A stretch of 64,000 bases of DNA from Lunularia cruciata (Eukaryota; Streptophyta; Marchantiopsida; Lunulariales; Lunulariaceae). Shown here piece after piece: positions 12,946-24,770 of this stretch. The stretch's first letter is position 1, and the number at the start of each line of letters is the position of its first letter. The DNA is taken from the NCBI GenBank assembly GCA_948567375.1, contig OX419761.1, forward strand, positions 31,622,501-31,686,500, given 5' to 3'. The notes under the pieces are model-generated. The model was not told where the DNA came from and did not search any database. It was given only the letters and a program-made list of their open reading frames with translations. The position numbers and the translations under genes are program-made.

Positions 12946-15900
12946 CTACCTTCTATGGTACATCTTCAACTTATCATGGTTAATCCTATCAAAGTGTCTT
13001 CCTCCCAACTCCTTGAGATCACAGGTGTAATTTCCCCACACCTTCTCCACTATGAAAGGTCCAAAGTACTTAGGCAAAAACTTCTTTTGCACTCTCTTGA
13101 ATCGAATGGAATCAAACAACATTACCCAATCACCTTCTTTGAAAGTCTCCACCTTCTTCTTGCATTGCCTCTTGTCATAGCTCTCCTTTTGTTTCCTTTG
13201 GGCTTGCTCTACTCGAACCATAGCAACTGCTCTTGCCTCTTCCAACTCCATGAGTTGATCCCTCCTTGACTTCTCTGCATCACCTCCTTGTGCTTTCTTC
13301 AATCTCCTATGAATGCTTTGGAAGGTAGGAAGATCAAAGTGAATAGGTAAGGTAGATTCAATACCATACACCAATTGAAATGGAGAATATCCGGTGGAAG
13401 TTTTCATGGTTGTCCTATACTCCCACAAAACTGCATGAATCCTCTTGTCCCAATGATGTTTAGCCCCCTCCATTTCTGCATGTTTGGCCAACATCATGCA
13501 CAAGGTCTGATTGGTTCTCTCTGCCAAGCCATTGGAATTTGGCTTATAGGATGTAGTTGCTCTATGTGTGATAGAGAAATGTCGTAGCATGGCTGTAGTA
13601 ATGCTTCCTGTAAACTCTCCTCCTCTATCAGAAACCAACTCCAAAGGGCATCCAAACCTAGTGATAATGCGTTCATAAAGAAATCTACCCACTTCATCTT
13701 CATTCTTGTCCCTCAATGGTCTAGCCTCAACCCACTTGGAAAGGTTATCAGTAACTACCATAATGTACCGATTGTTCCTTGGAGTTCTATTGAGAGGACC
13801 TACAAAATCAATTCCCCACTTCTCAAAAGGTCCTAGCAATGGAATTGATCTAAGTGGTGGAGTGGATGTAGACTTTCTAGCAAAAGCTTGACAAACATGA
13901 CAAGTTTTGCAATAATCAAGACAATCCTTGAAAATCCCTCTCCAATGGTAACCTGCATCTAGAATCTTGAAAGCAGTCACCTTTCCTGCAAAGTGTCCTC
14001 CACATACTAAACCTTCATGAAACTCCTTTATGAGTAGGAAAGACTCTTCCTTACCCATTGCTCTTCAAAGTAGACCATCTGCTCCTTGGTGAAAAAGAAT
14101 ATCCTCCACCATTGTGTAAGGTCTAGATCTTGCTACAAGGGCCTTCCTCTCCCTAGCATGCATTCCTTTTGGATAGTTACCTCTTGTCACAAAATCCACA
14201 ATCTCCTTGTCCTCCATTGGAACCTCTTGAGTGACTGAGATTGTCATGAGCTCCTCATCAGGGAAGGAATCATCCACTGGCTCATCTCCATCATGATCAT
14301 ATGCTCTAGATAATAAATCAGCATTTGCATGTTTCTTTCCTGGCCTATCTTCAATGGTGTAGTCATACTCAGGCAAGAGTATCATCCACCTTGCTAGTCT
14401 CCCTTCAACATTAGGCTTGTTGAAGATGTACTTCAAAGCCTTGTGATCCGTGACAATGGTGGCTTTCCCTCCAATCAAGTAGTGTCTAAACTTCTTGAGA
14501 CCAAAGATCACTGCCAACCTTTCTCTCTCCGTGACAGAGTAGTTCTTCTCTGCTGAAACCATCTGCCTACTAGCATAAGCTATTGGATGATCATGCCCAT
14601 CTTGGTCTAATTGACTAAGTGTGCATCCTATAGCTACATTAGAAGCATCAGTGTAGAGGATGAAAGGTTTACTCCAATCAGGTTTAGCAAGAATTGGAGC
14701 TACAACAAGGGATTGCTTGAGCTCCTCAAAAGCTTTGAGAGCCTCCTTGTCTTCCAAAATCACCATGTAATCTACACCCTTCTTCATGTAGATGGTCAAT
14801 GCATAAGCCTTGTTGGAAAATGAGAAGATGAACCTCCTATAGTACCCAACCATCCCCAAGATTGGCATAACTTTGTCAAGCTTGAAGGGAATGGAAGGTC
14901 TGAGATTTTCCTCACCTTCTCAAGATCAACTGCGATTCCATCCTTGGAGATGATGTGCCCCAAAAGTAGACCTTCTTCACATCCAAAAATGCACTTCTCT
15001 GGGTTGAGTGATGCATTTGCCTCATCCAAGCATTGCAAGACTTTGATTAGGTGCTCAAAGTGCTCCTCCTTGCTCCCATAGACACAAAAGTCATCAATGA
15101 AATCTCTCACAAATTTCCCAATGAAAGGTTCAAATACCTTGTTCATGAACCGTTGGAATGTGGCTGGAGCATTGCAAAGCCCAAAAGGCATGACCTTGAA
15201 AGCGTAAGTTCCCCAAGGTGTGGTGAATGTGGTGAGTTGTTGATGCTCTGGTGCAATCTTGATTTGGTTATATCCACTATAACTATCTCCAAAACTGTAC
15301 CTCTCATGACCTGAACCCTCCTCCAAGATCTCATCAATGAATGGCAATGGGTAGTAGTCCTTCTTGGTAACAGCATTGAGCTTCTTGTAATCCACACATA
15401 CCCGAAGCTTGCCATTCTTTTTCTTCACAATGACAATTGGAGACACCCATTCTGAATTCTCTACCTCAAAGATAAATCCAGCCTCCTTGAGCTTATCAAT
15501 CTCCTCCTTCACAACCAAAGATATTGGTGGGCTAATGCGACGTTGCTTTTGGCGGATTGGTCTTGCATGTGACTCCACCTCTATCTTGTGCTCCTCCAAG
15601 GTGACTTCCTTCAAATCCTTGTAACTAAAAGCAAACACATGGATGAACTTGCAGAAAATCTCCTCAAATCTCACTTTCTCCTCCTTGGTAACATTTGGGC
15701 CATACTTGAGGGTAGATAACCTTCTCTCTACCTCCTCAAGTGTCAATGGTGATTTATCTGGGTCCTTCAAAACCTCTGGCTTAGGTGCAAAATCCATAGC
15801 ACACAAAGGATACACATCTGAATCAGATTCAGATTCATCCTCCTCCGTGGAAGTCTCCTCTTCCATGCTTGTGTCCACACCTGAAGCTCCTTCTTCAGAA

Positions 15901-17769
15901 TCTGATTTCCAATAATCAGAAGATGGGGTATCTGTATGTGAAGTGTTGGTGGTGTTAGTCACAGGAACAGTGACTCTATGGTTTGATGGCCCAATCCTCA
16001 AGTACCCTTTGTGCCATCGATCAGTTGTGCGTGCTTCTCTCAACCATGGCCTCCCAAGAAGTAAGTCATAGCTTGAATCCTTCAAGACTTGGAAAGTCAT
16101 GAGATTTTGAACTCCCATAATTGAAACTACCACCTTATCCATCACCCCTACTGGTCAAACTTGTTGCTTGTTTGCCATGCTCACCACAAATGTTGAAGGT
16201 CTTGAGGGTATCATACCCAACTTCTTCATCAACCTTTCTGACATGGCATTCACTGCTGATCCTCCATCAACCAATGCATCCTTGATGTTGTGACCATTCA
16301 CTCTCACATCAATCTTGGAGGCATATTCACAAGCCTCCCATGGTGCTGGCTTGGCATCCACCACCCCCATTGATACTGGAACTTTTGCCTTCTTCTTCTT
16401 CTTGCTCCTTGTAGAACTCAAACCACCTCTAAGCTCCTTTCTCAAGGTAGGGTTCAAAGCAATTAATTGGCCCACTGTGATGTTAGCCTTGTGACTACCA
16501 ACATCCTCCAACACATTGTAGTTCCATTGTTGCTTTGAGATCAAGAAGTCCTCCATCCCCAACTTCTTCCATGGAGTCTTTGTTGTTGATGGTGTTGAGG
16601 TGCGGGTGCTCCTAGTAGACATAGGAGTATCCTTGCTTGAAGTAAATCCTTGAGAAGAGTGAACATCCTCTGCAAAACGAGCTCTCTTCTTCTCTTGTGC
16701 CAAAAGCTCCAAATTAAGACCCTTGGAGTTTGAGCACTCTCCCTTCTCATACTTGCTCTCAACCACATCTATGGATTCTATCCCCTTACCTTTTTTGGGA
16801 TTAGGAGCCACTTGGGTTTCACTACCTCCCTCTTTCCCTCTATTGGCTCCCTCATCACCCCTTCCTCCATGGTAAGTGGAATTTGGGCAATTCCTTTGGA
16901 TATGGCCTCTTCCTCCACAACCAAAACAATTTCTATCATTGAAATTGTTGGCTGGTTGGCCTCCTCTATATGGATAGTTTCCATAACTCCTAGGCCCTCT
17001 CCCTACATTCTGATCCACCTCTCTCTTCTCCCATAATTGCACCACATTGATCTTGAGATCCGCAAGTTGTTTTGTGATGGTTTGGAGTGGATCTTTTGGT
17101 GGAGGTGCAAGAACTGGAGCAACTACTACTTGTGGTGTAACCCTTGTCACCAAAGTATCAGAAGTTCCACCATACTTGTAGCCTTGAGGAGGATGCACAA
17201 CCTCCTTCACCACCAAATCACTCTCATCCCCTTCCAAACTGTCCTCCATACGAATTGCAATCTTGATAGCTTCAACCTTGGAAGAAGGTTTCTCATATCT
17301 CACCTTGCTTCTTATTTGTGGTCTCAACCCTCCCACAAAATTCTTGGTGAGCATGGCCCCTATGCCAATCATTGTAGTCTCCATATCATCCCCACCCTTC
17401 CTCAACACTATGCAAAATCTGGACTCCAACTTTTCCACTCTTTCCACATAAACTCTCACTTTTTCTCCATCTCCTTGCTTGAGAAATGTAACCTCACTCA
17501 TCAATCTCTCATAACTCTCATCAGGAGGAAAGTTCTCAATGAGTGCTGAAGTCAAAGTTTCCCAAGACTTCTCTTCCCCCTCTCTCCTCTTTTTTTTGGT
17601 ATTCTGACACATACCATGTAAGTGCTGCATACTCAAAGAAATCTGGTAATAATGAGGCCCACTCATTCTTCCTTCTCTCATTGTTTCCTATGCAAGCTCT
17701 CTTGAAGTCTCTCACAAAGGCCTCCACATGTTCTCCATCCTTGCCAAAGAAAACTGGAAGTTTTCCCAT
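12946..17769 (-). pseudogene. A2 gag-pol pseudogene
   Basis: It matches the 1608-codon A1 polyprotein but is cut into four frames. Near 17590 a T-run changes the frame in gag. At 16154 an Arg codon CGA of A1 has become TGA after the protease. Near 14870 one base is lost inside RT, just after the catalytic region. At 14062 a second CGA has become TGA before the integrase. The gag knuckle, FIDD of RT, RNase H and integrase residues are otherwise readable. Both stops are CpG-to-TpG changes, typical of methylated DNA. Confidence 0.93.
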
Positions 17770-18001
17770 CTTAATCCCTCACTATCTTTCTTTTCTCTCA
17801 AAAATTTTTTTTTTTTTTTTCTCTCACTCTATTACTAATAGAGTATATATATGACTAACACTATCTGAGAATAATCCACTCTAGGGAAAACAAAAGGTTC
17901 AGGTTACTCCAAGATTTCTATAGCAACATCAAATCCTAGAGTGCATATTAATCTAACTCTCATGGATAGTTTATCCATAAGTTGAAAGATTATCTCCATC
18001 A

Positions 18002-18475
18002 CTAATCTTGAGAACTAGCTGATGAAGGTGGTAGTATTTCTGTAGCTGTACTAAGACTCTCTCCAAGATCCTTCACCAAAGTCTCCAAAAGTGCTTTTAC
18101 TCCACTACACTCATGTCCTTTTGGAAGTCCTTCCACTCCACAAACCTCACACAACTCCTTGGTCTTAGATCTTCTCCCTCCTAATCTTGGTGAAGAAGGT
18201 CCAACATGCAAACCCAAGTCAAGTAAGCCTCTCCTTTCCCTCAATCTCTTGCTCTCAAAGGTCAATGGACATGAACTTGCCTTATGTCCCTTCTCTCCAC
18301 ATAAAAAGCACTTAGACTCACTCTTTCCTCCAAGTGGTGTAGGTTTTTGGATCCTCTCAACACTCTCTTCAAATTCTATTGTAAACTCTCTTTTCCTCAA
18401 ATCCACCCCTACAATCACCTCAAACCCTTGGGGAACCTTGCATAATCTCAATTTCCACTCTTGATGACCCTCCAT
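18002..18475 (-). CDS. A2 zinc-knuckle accessory protein, 157 aa
   Basis: This intact ORF lies between the LTR leader and gag, starts MEGHQEW and ends SSASSQD. The predicted protein is identical to the A1 copy although the DNA differs at six positions, all synonymous. It carries a CCHC knuckle, CFLCGEKGHKASSC, near residue 57, and a second Cys-His cluster, CEVCGVEGLPKGHEC, near residue 110. The N-terminal 50 residues are mixed charged with no recognised fold. Zinc knuckles usually bind nucleic acid, so a role in RNA packaging or chaperoning is possible. It is not the gag knuckle, which is encoded separately at about 16900. I do not recognise a named family. Confidence 0.75.
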   Translation of the reverse strand: MEGHQEWKLRLCKVPQGFEVIVGVDLRKREFTIEFEESVERIQKPTPLGGKSESKCFLCGEKGHKASSCPLTFESKRLRERRGLLDLGLHVGPSSPRLGGRRSKTKELCEVCGVEGLPKGHECSGVKALLETLVKDLGESLSTATEILPPSSASSQD

Positions 18476-19311
18476 GTTCCCAAGATGAATCTAAACACTC
18501 AAACATGCTTTTTGTTGATCTCAAACTTCTCATGCATGAGATCTCCACTCTGCAGAATTGACCCTTCTTCACAATGTCACTCAAATCTCCCAACCAATAT
18601 GTCACAGTCCTCTGAAATTTTGCACACTTGATTACAACTCCAAGGGGTCCCTCCCTGCAAAATTTCAGATCTTTTCATCGAGCCATTTGGCCTAGACACC
18701 TTTCTATTCAGCACCCATATTTCAGATTTGGTCTGAAAACCACCCCCCTCACTTCAAAAACTCATTTCTCCTTGCGCAAGAACGATCTCTCTCCAATTTA
18801 TGTGGTAGCAGGTAGGATACAATGCACTGAATTTTCTTGGAAATTTTCAGAACAATTTACTGAACATTGAAGAAATGGCAGACTCTATACAATTTTCCAG
18901 AGAGCATGCAGTTGTGGGAGCACTTTACCCTATCAACTTTCAAAAATTCTAGCCCAGTGCGCATAGAAGCTCTCACAATAATTTCAAGTTTGCTAACTGA
19001 AAGATAACCCAAACTATCATGTGTAGAAATCTCAAGTCCAGATCTCAAACTTGAGATTTTGCCCAAAATCACCTTAATCCCCAAAATCTGCAATCCACCT
19101 CACACAATCTCTCCAATTCCTCTCATGTGTACAAGATGTACAAAATCACCTCAAAGACATCATAATGAAATACAGGGTATACAAATGGATCTTGGTTCTC
19201 TTACATAAGTTCAACCCTCTCTTCTCCTAATGTTCTCTCCAAGTGAGCTCTCATAGCCTCCTTCTGCCTAATGTAGAATTGGACGCGGAACATTATCTTG
19301 CCTTCTAGAGA
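18476..19311 (-). other. A2 leader region
   Basis: Untranslated leader between the PBS and the zinc-knuckle ORF. It contains the A-type leader ORF region (about 19123-19290 on the minus strand), which has a stop where A1 has a Leu codon and two amino-acid changes, so it is broken here. The stretch 18857-19093 is open in both A copies, but its translation differs at many residues, which argues against coding. Confidence 0.6.
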
Positions 19312-19330
19312 GGTCCCGGCAACGGAACCA
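19312..19330 (-). promoter_or_regulatory. A2 primer binding site, tRNA-Asp-like
   Basis: Read on the minus strand, it starts TGGTTCCGTTGCCGGGACC a few A/T bases after the 5' LTR. The core CCGTTGCCGGG is that of the tRNA-Asp PBS used by Athila/Tat elements, with mismatches at positions 4-5. Confidence 0.65.
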
Positions 19331-19334
19331 AAAA

Positions 19335-20026
19335 TGTGGGCCGGCCTGTCTCTCACTCAGGATGAACCTCTGATGGCTATTATGGTAGCACACCATGGAC
19401 TAAGAAGCCAAAGAACCCGAACTCCATCATACTCCTCCAAGGCTAACACTCCTAGACTCAAGACATTGCTCACTAGAGAACTCAATGAGAGAGAGATAGT
19501 TGCAAATGAAAAGATGATGAGTACCTCCTCACCCCTTGTTTATATACTTGTGAAATAGTTACATACCAAAGTTACTAATTACCATAGTAACTCAAGTTAC
19601 TAGACTAAAATTCAAGTAAAGTCAAAAAGTAGAAAGGAATATCCATTCACATGGGCATATTCCCCTAAGCATGTGGTCTTATCTTGACCCAACCACTAAG
19701 TCAAGGATTCCTTCACATGGGCTATCCTTGGACTAAAGAAGAATCCAAAACAAAAAGGCTTGCGGGCCCAAGAGTTCCCAACTCTTTCTTCAAAGCCAAA
19801 CACCTAGGAATAATACCAAGTCAACACACTAAAATCCAAAATAGTGGTGTTCATCTTTTCTACTTCCTCTAAAGTAAGGTCCCATCTATCTTAGCTATGA
19901 CTAACTTTAGCTAACCATGACTAATATAGAACCATCCTTTATCTCTATATAAATAATATCTCTTAAGTACTTGTAATACCAAGCTAAATATCACAATACC
20001 ACACACATGCACAAATGGGTGTTACA
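19335..20026 (-). repeat. A2 5' LTR
   Basis: Identical to 12206-12897 except TGTGGG for TGTGAG at the PBS-proximal end. Confidence 0.95.
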
Positions 20027-21740
20027 GTCTTCTCTCTTTGTCCAGTCCAAACCTTCCCCTCAAGGGTTCCCTTGTCTAGACCTCACTTCACTGTCAATGC
20101 TTCATTCCCCTATCTGTTCAGCCAGCCGCCAATCTCTCAATGTCTACCTCCCCTTCTTGTCACCAAACTCTTTCTCTTCAAATTAGGCAAAGCTTTCTCC
20201 TTTCTTGTCATTCCAAACCTCTTCTTTGGGATCTTGCTGTCCTTGTAAACATCTTCTTTTGAATCATCTTTCTCTACCTTCTTCTCTCAAAAAATAAATC
20301 CCTTCCTTGCTGCTCCAGCAAAAAGACCTTCCCTTTCAAGAAATTATTGATCTCTTCTTGCAACCAGACCCTTCTCCTTCAAAAAAAGTTACACTCTCTT
20401 CCTATTCTCAATAGACTCCTCTCTAGAAATTTTTTGCCTCCCTATTGTCTCTCTTTATCTAGTCTAGCAAAATCCTATCTATTCAAATGTCCTCTCACCT
20501 CTATTTGGCCACCTTTAGCCTCTCCTTTGAAATTTCTCTTCTCTCAAACCCAACCTTCCTCTAAAAAATCTTTGACATGTCTCTTTCTCCTCTCTTCTCT
20601 CTCCCTTGTAGCCAAACCTCTTCCTTTTTTGATAATTCTCTCTTGTCATACTTCACTCTCCAAAGCCTTGCACAGGCCAAGCCTTCTCTCAAAAATTCTT
20701 GCCCTACAGTCACTTCACTCTCAAACTCCCTACACATGCCAGTCCTTCCTTTGATTGTTCTCCCCTACTACACTTCACTCTCAAAAACTCCTACACGGGC
20801 CAAGTTTTCTCTCAAAAACTCTTTCCTTGCAGCCACTTTACTCTCAAAACTCCCTGCATAGGCCAATCCTTCCTTTGATTGTTCTCCTTTGCTACACTTC
20901 ACTCTCAAAGACCCCTGCACAGGCCAAGCCTTCTCTTGAAAATTCTTTCCCTGTAGCCACTTCACTCTCAAAACCCTCTACACAAGCCAGTCCTTCCTTC
21001 CTTCCTTCCTGTCAGCCAACTCTCACATTTCTCCTTTGAATCCTTATTCCACTATACAGCCAGATATTGCCTCTTAAAAATTCCTCTCTCCAGGGCTCTA
21101 CCTCTCAAAGGTTTTCTCCTCTCTTTGTCTTGCACAACGCCTTCCAAAATTCCAGTACCCTGCTAAAACCTCATTCAAGATTTCAGTGTTGTTGCTAAAA
21201 CCCAACGCCCTTCAAAGAGTCTCTCTTTCATTCCTCAATGACCTGTCTTGTCCACTTTCTCCCTCAAATTTCTCCCCCTGCAATCAAAGCACTCTCCTTT
21301 GATAATTCTCTCTGTCTAGTACTCAATTCTTTCCCCTTTGAATCCCCAATCCTTGCAACCTTTGATGTTTTTCTCTTCCTGCCCTATAGCTTCCTTCTTT
21401 GAATGATCTCTTATCAGCCCCCTGGTCCGACACTTCTCCTCTCAATATTTCTCTCTTGTTCCTATCACATAGGGTCCCCCAAAAATTCTCCTTTTCTTTC
21501 CCATTCTCCCCTTCAGTCCAGGCCCTAAGCTCTTCTCCTTTGGGACATCGTCTTGTCGGCCCTCCTATCCAAACTCTTTTTCATTGGGTTTCTTCCCTAC
21601 AGCCAAACTCTCAGAGCCCTTTTGATTATTCTCTCCCCTCTGTCTAGGCCTTTCCTTGAAGTAGAAAACCTTTCTTTTTGTTGCTATTCAGGCCTTCTCT
21701 TGAAGCAAAACCCTTCTCTTAAATATTATCCCTTGCTTAC
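20027..21740. repeat. Polypyrimidine-rich tract, right part
   Basis: The continuation of the C/T-rich tract after A2. Phrases such as CTTCTCTCAAAAATTCT, TCCTTTGAATC and CACTTCACTCTCAAA recur throughout. The long plus-strand frames are Leu/Ser-rich low-complexity translations. It lies upstream of the C1 gag-like ORF and may be the C1 leader or a separate repeat; the other C copy with a 5' region (C4) runs off the window, so I cannot decide. Confidence 0.6.
20647..21006. repeat. Three-copy tandem repeat, ~122-124 bp
   Basis: Units start at CTTCACTCTC (20651, 20773, 20897), giving periods of 122 and 124. Each contains a CAGGCCAAG-like phrase, TCTCAAAAA, a second CACTTCACTCTC-like phrase and CCTTCCTTTGATTGTTCTCC. 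The last unit ends in a TTCC run. Confidence 0.7.
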
Positions 21741-22282
21741 AATAACATAAATTAGCGCCTAAGGCATGGTAACACAAAATTTAGCTCCCAAAGTATAGTG
21801 TAACACACAAAACTTTTGAGTTCACTGTCACATAAACTCACACTAAATGACACCAATGTCCCACGTAGATTATTTTCCCAACAGCCCTATCAGCATACAA
21901 CCCGAAGTAAGGAGTCTTCGTATCGGGGTTGCTCAACCCAAGGTGAGGATAGTGTAGAAACTTTCCTTTGGGGCGAGACATTCAAGAAGAGACCATTTGA
22001 AAATGGTGGTCATACGCGTGCAGGACACTTGACAGTGATAGGAACATGCAGGAGGTGTGATTTCTTGATAGAAACTTGCATTGAAGAAAGACAAAGAAGG
22101 TGCAACTCTATAAAATTTGGGCTAAAGACGAAGTGATGACATGCAATTTTCCATTGCCGTTAAGAAAGCGTCCTATAGGAGATCATGGGAAGGGAAGTAG
22201 AGTCAAAGATGCGCTGGTGTGTTGAGAGGAAATTGAGAGAGTTAATCTAGGAATCAGTAGGAAGAATAGTCCCTAGCCCAGA

Positions 22283-23301
22283 GTGGAAGAGAGAAAGATG
22301 GGAGGAGGGAAGAAGAATTCCAAATTCGCAGGGAGAAATCATGCGATTTGGAGGTTAGATGTGATTGCAAGAATTGAAGTCTTGAGCAGGCTTTGGATCA
22401 CATTCTTGGCATGGAACTGGAATGTTAGCTTTCCAAGGTTCATGACTGAGATCATCGAGAGTAAGTGTCTCGATGGCCCTAAGGAAGAAGAAAAGAGAGA
22501 GGCAATTTGGCTCACTGGACAGAGTCGGATTGGAGGTTAGTACTTGAGAGAGAAGCAAGCAGAGAGCATGGTGCCACGTTCTTGGGGAAGGGAGAAGTAG
22601 CCGAAGAAACCCAAGAAGTGAGAGATGCCTCCTCTTTGAAGCACACAAAGAATGATTACAAAGTAGAGAGTTATAAGGATCCTGTCAAGAGAGGGATCGT
22701 GAGTGCTCTAATGGCGATCTTGAAGCCGGAGAGAATGACTTATGTGATGAAGCACCAAGCAGTGTTTTTTCATAAGATGTTTGCAGGAGAGCCAATTAAT
22801 TGGGCAAAGTGTCTTAATGGGAGGACAAGACAGATGGTGTGGAATTTGTGGGATCAGTCACCTCTACATTACATTGTGTCATTTGCAGCCCATTTTTATC
22901 TAGGGCTGAACTTGCTCAATGCGGCAGAGCGCAACAGGATGGTGTCGCATTTCCATCCCGACTTAAGAAGAGATGTCGACATGGAAGAGCATCAATACAT
23001 TCTTCAGATCAAGAGCAATGATGAGTACTACGCGCAAATGGGGAAGAGTGTGTAATTGGAAGTGAGTACTCCAAAGTCAAAGAAGAGGAGTCGACAAGGA
23101 GAAGAAGCAGTCAAGAAAGCAAGACCTCGGAAGGCTAGAAGGGTAAACTCGAGGAAAGGAATGGTGGTAATTGCATTGTCAGAAGAAGAATTGGAAGGCG
23201 AAGCCAAGTGCAAGTCCGAAGACACAAAAGAGAGGAAGAACCCGAGTTCACACTGTAGAGTGGAGACACAAGTAGTGATAGCAACAATGGAGGGGAGATG
23301 A
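22283..23301 (+). pseudogene. C1 gag-like N-terminal domain, broken
   Basis: The first frame (22283-22540) has NHAIWRLDVIARIEVLSRLW. A shift near 22500 moves to 22507-23055, with INWAKCLNGRTRQMVWNLW and a helix-rich stretch ending NDEYYAQMGK. A TAA at 23053 interrupts, then a very basic segment (KSKKRSRQGEEAVKKARPRK) suggests nuclear localisation or nucleic-acid binding. C4 has the same protein (63441-64000), which confirms a real family gene. It recalls the gag-like proteins of non-autonomous plant LTR elements, but I cannot name a domain with confidence. Confidence 0.65.
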
Positions 23302-24730
23302 CATTGGTACCCAAGGAAGAGGAGGCCAAGATAGAGATGGAGGAGAAAAGTAATTCAAAACTGGAAGACGAAGTTCTAGATCAAGAGGAGAAGAGAGTTA
23401 CCATTCAAAGAGGAGTTTGATCCAAACGGAAGATGAACTGTGGAGCAGGGCTGAGTAAGGTAAGAGAAGAGGAGGATGGAAGTTTGGGGAGTGAAGAATC
23501 CATTCCTATAAGGCAACTACGGCTTAGAAGGCAAGTGTCAAGTAAGGAAGATGTGAAGAAGGAGATCAGTCCGCAAGTCGAGGTAACTCCAAGTGAAGGA
23601 GTAGAGTACCTACTGGAGGTTGTGTGACTATTGTTAGTAAAGTTAGAGCACAGGAAGAAGGAGATGCAGTTGAAGTGTCCAGAGGTGAAGATTGTGTTGC
23701 AGGTGTTAGCGAGACTAGAAGAAGAGAACTCAGAATTAAAGAAGAGTATAATCCGAGGTGAGGAAGAAAGGGAATTACTATGAGTAGATGCAGTAGTACA
23801 AAATCAAGTAGTTGAGAACTTGAGGAGAGAAATGAGGAATAGGGAGGAACTAATAGAGCAGAATGTCATAGCAAGGGAAAGATATATAGCTGAGTATGAA
23901 ATCTTGAAGTGTCAATTTGCTGATTCAAGATTAGAAATTATCCATACTATGGCGAGAGTAGCAAAAAAAGAGCAAGAGTTCAATAGGGTGATGGAGAGTG
24001 TAGAGGAGAAGAAGCAGCTGTGGCAACGAGAGTTGACAGTGAGATATAGAGAGGAAGAAAGGTTGAGAGAGTTGCTTCACAATCAAGAGGAAAAGATTGT
24101 GCAAAAAGAAAAGGAGAAGGAAGCTGTGAAAGCTGAGTTCAAAACGGAATTGGCAATGTACAAAGAAGATTGGCTTGCAGATCAAGAACAGGAGAGGAAA
24201 ATGAGATTGGAGCCATTGAAAGAGATTGTGATCAAGATGAATGCGATGCTAAGTACAGAGGCTAGCATGCGCATTGAAGAAACAAGACTGCACAAGTTGA
24301 AGTTGTTGGTGCAGGAGACGAGGAGGAGAAATAAAAAGGACAAATACTTGAATGCCTTACTCATTAGTCTAAGAACTCGTGTAGATAGAAAGATATTGGA
24401 GGTAGAAGACAATATCACAATTAGATTAGACTTAGTACAATTAAAGATGATAAACTTCGAAAGGATGTAAGAGCAAAACCCAAAGTAGATAACATAGGAG
24501 TGCAGATGTCCTCGGAGTTACCATTGGAGACATTGGAGAAGAGCGGGTCGGGAGATAAGGAGTTAGATAAATTACTTGTTAGTGGAATTGCAGATCAAGA
24601 AAGAGAACTGTTAGAATTAGAAGAGGAATTAGGAGTTGTGAAACCCAAGGATAGAGCAGTAGTGAGTGAAGTTACTTCGGGATTGGGTTTGAAAGCCGAG
24701 GAAGAAGTAGACATCGGATTGGATTAGTAA
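23302..24730 (+). pseudogene. C1 coiled-coil region and acidic tail
   Basis: The frame 23820-24470 encodes about 216 residues rich in Glu, Lys, Arg and Leu with heptad-like spacing, for example REEERLRELLHNQEEKIVQK, predicting a long parallel coiled coil. The acidic tail 24500-24727 (ELLELEEELGVVKPKDR) follows in another frame. C3' and C4 carry the same coil and tail. Function unknown; self-association of a gag-like particle is a reasonable guess only. Confidence 0.6.
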
Positions 24731-24770
24731 CAGATTTGAGATCTGAAGAGGTAGATATGAAGAGGTGCAT

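Larger units (their letters stand above)
12206..20026 (-). mobile_element. A2: complete but inactivated Tat/Athila-like gypsy element
   Basis: Two 692-bp LTRs (12206-12897 and 19335-20026) differ at a single base that I can see. The flanks are GTCT on both sides (12202-12205 and 20027-20030), a 4-bp target duplication. Between them, on the minus strand, are an Asp-like PBS, a broken leader ORF, an intact zinc-knuckle ORF and a gag-pol gene with four lesions. It is a close relative of A1 with a slightly different LTR: 13 bases near 12537-12550 are present here and absent in A1. Confidence 0.95.

Noticed and set aside
17037-17549. 170-codon open frame on the plus strand
   Set aside because: It is the antisense of the A2 gag gene and recurs antisense to A1 gag (60304-60816). 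Its openness follows from gag codon bias.
20347-20754. 135-codon plus-strand frame
   Set aside because: Translation of C/T-rich repeats; composition alone explains it.
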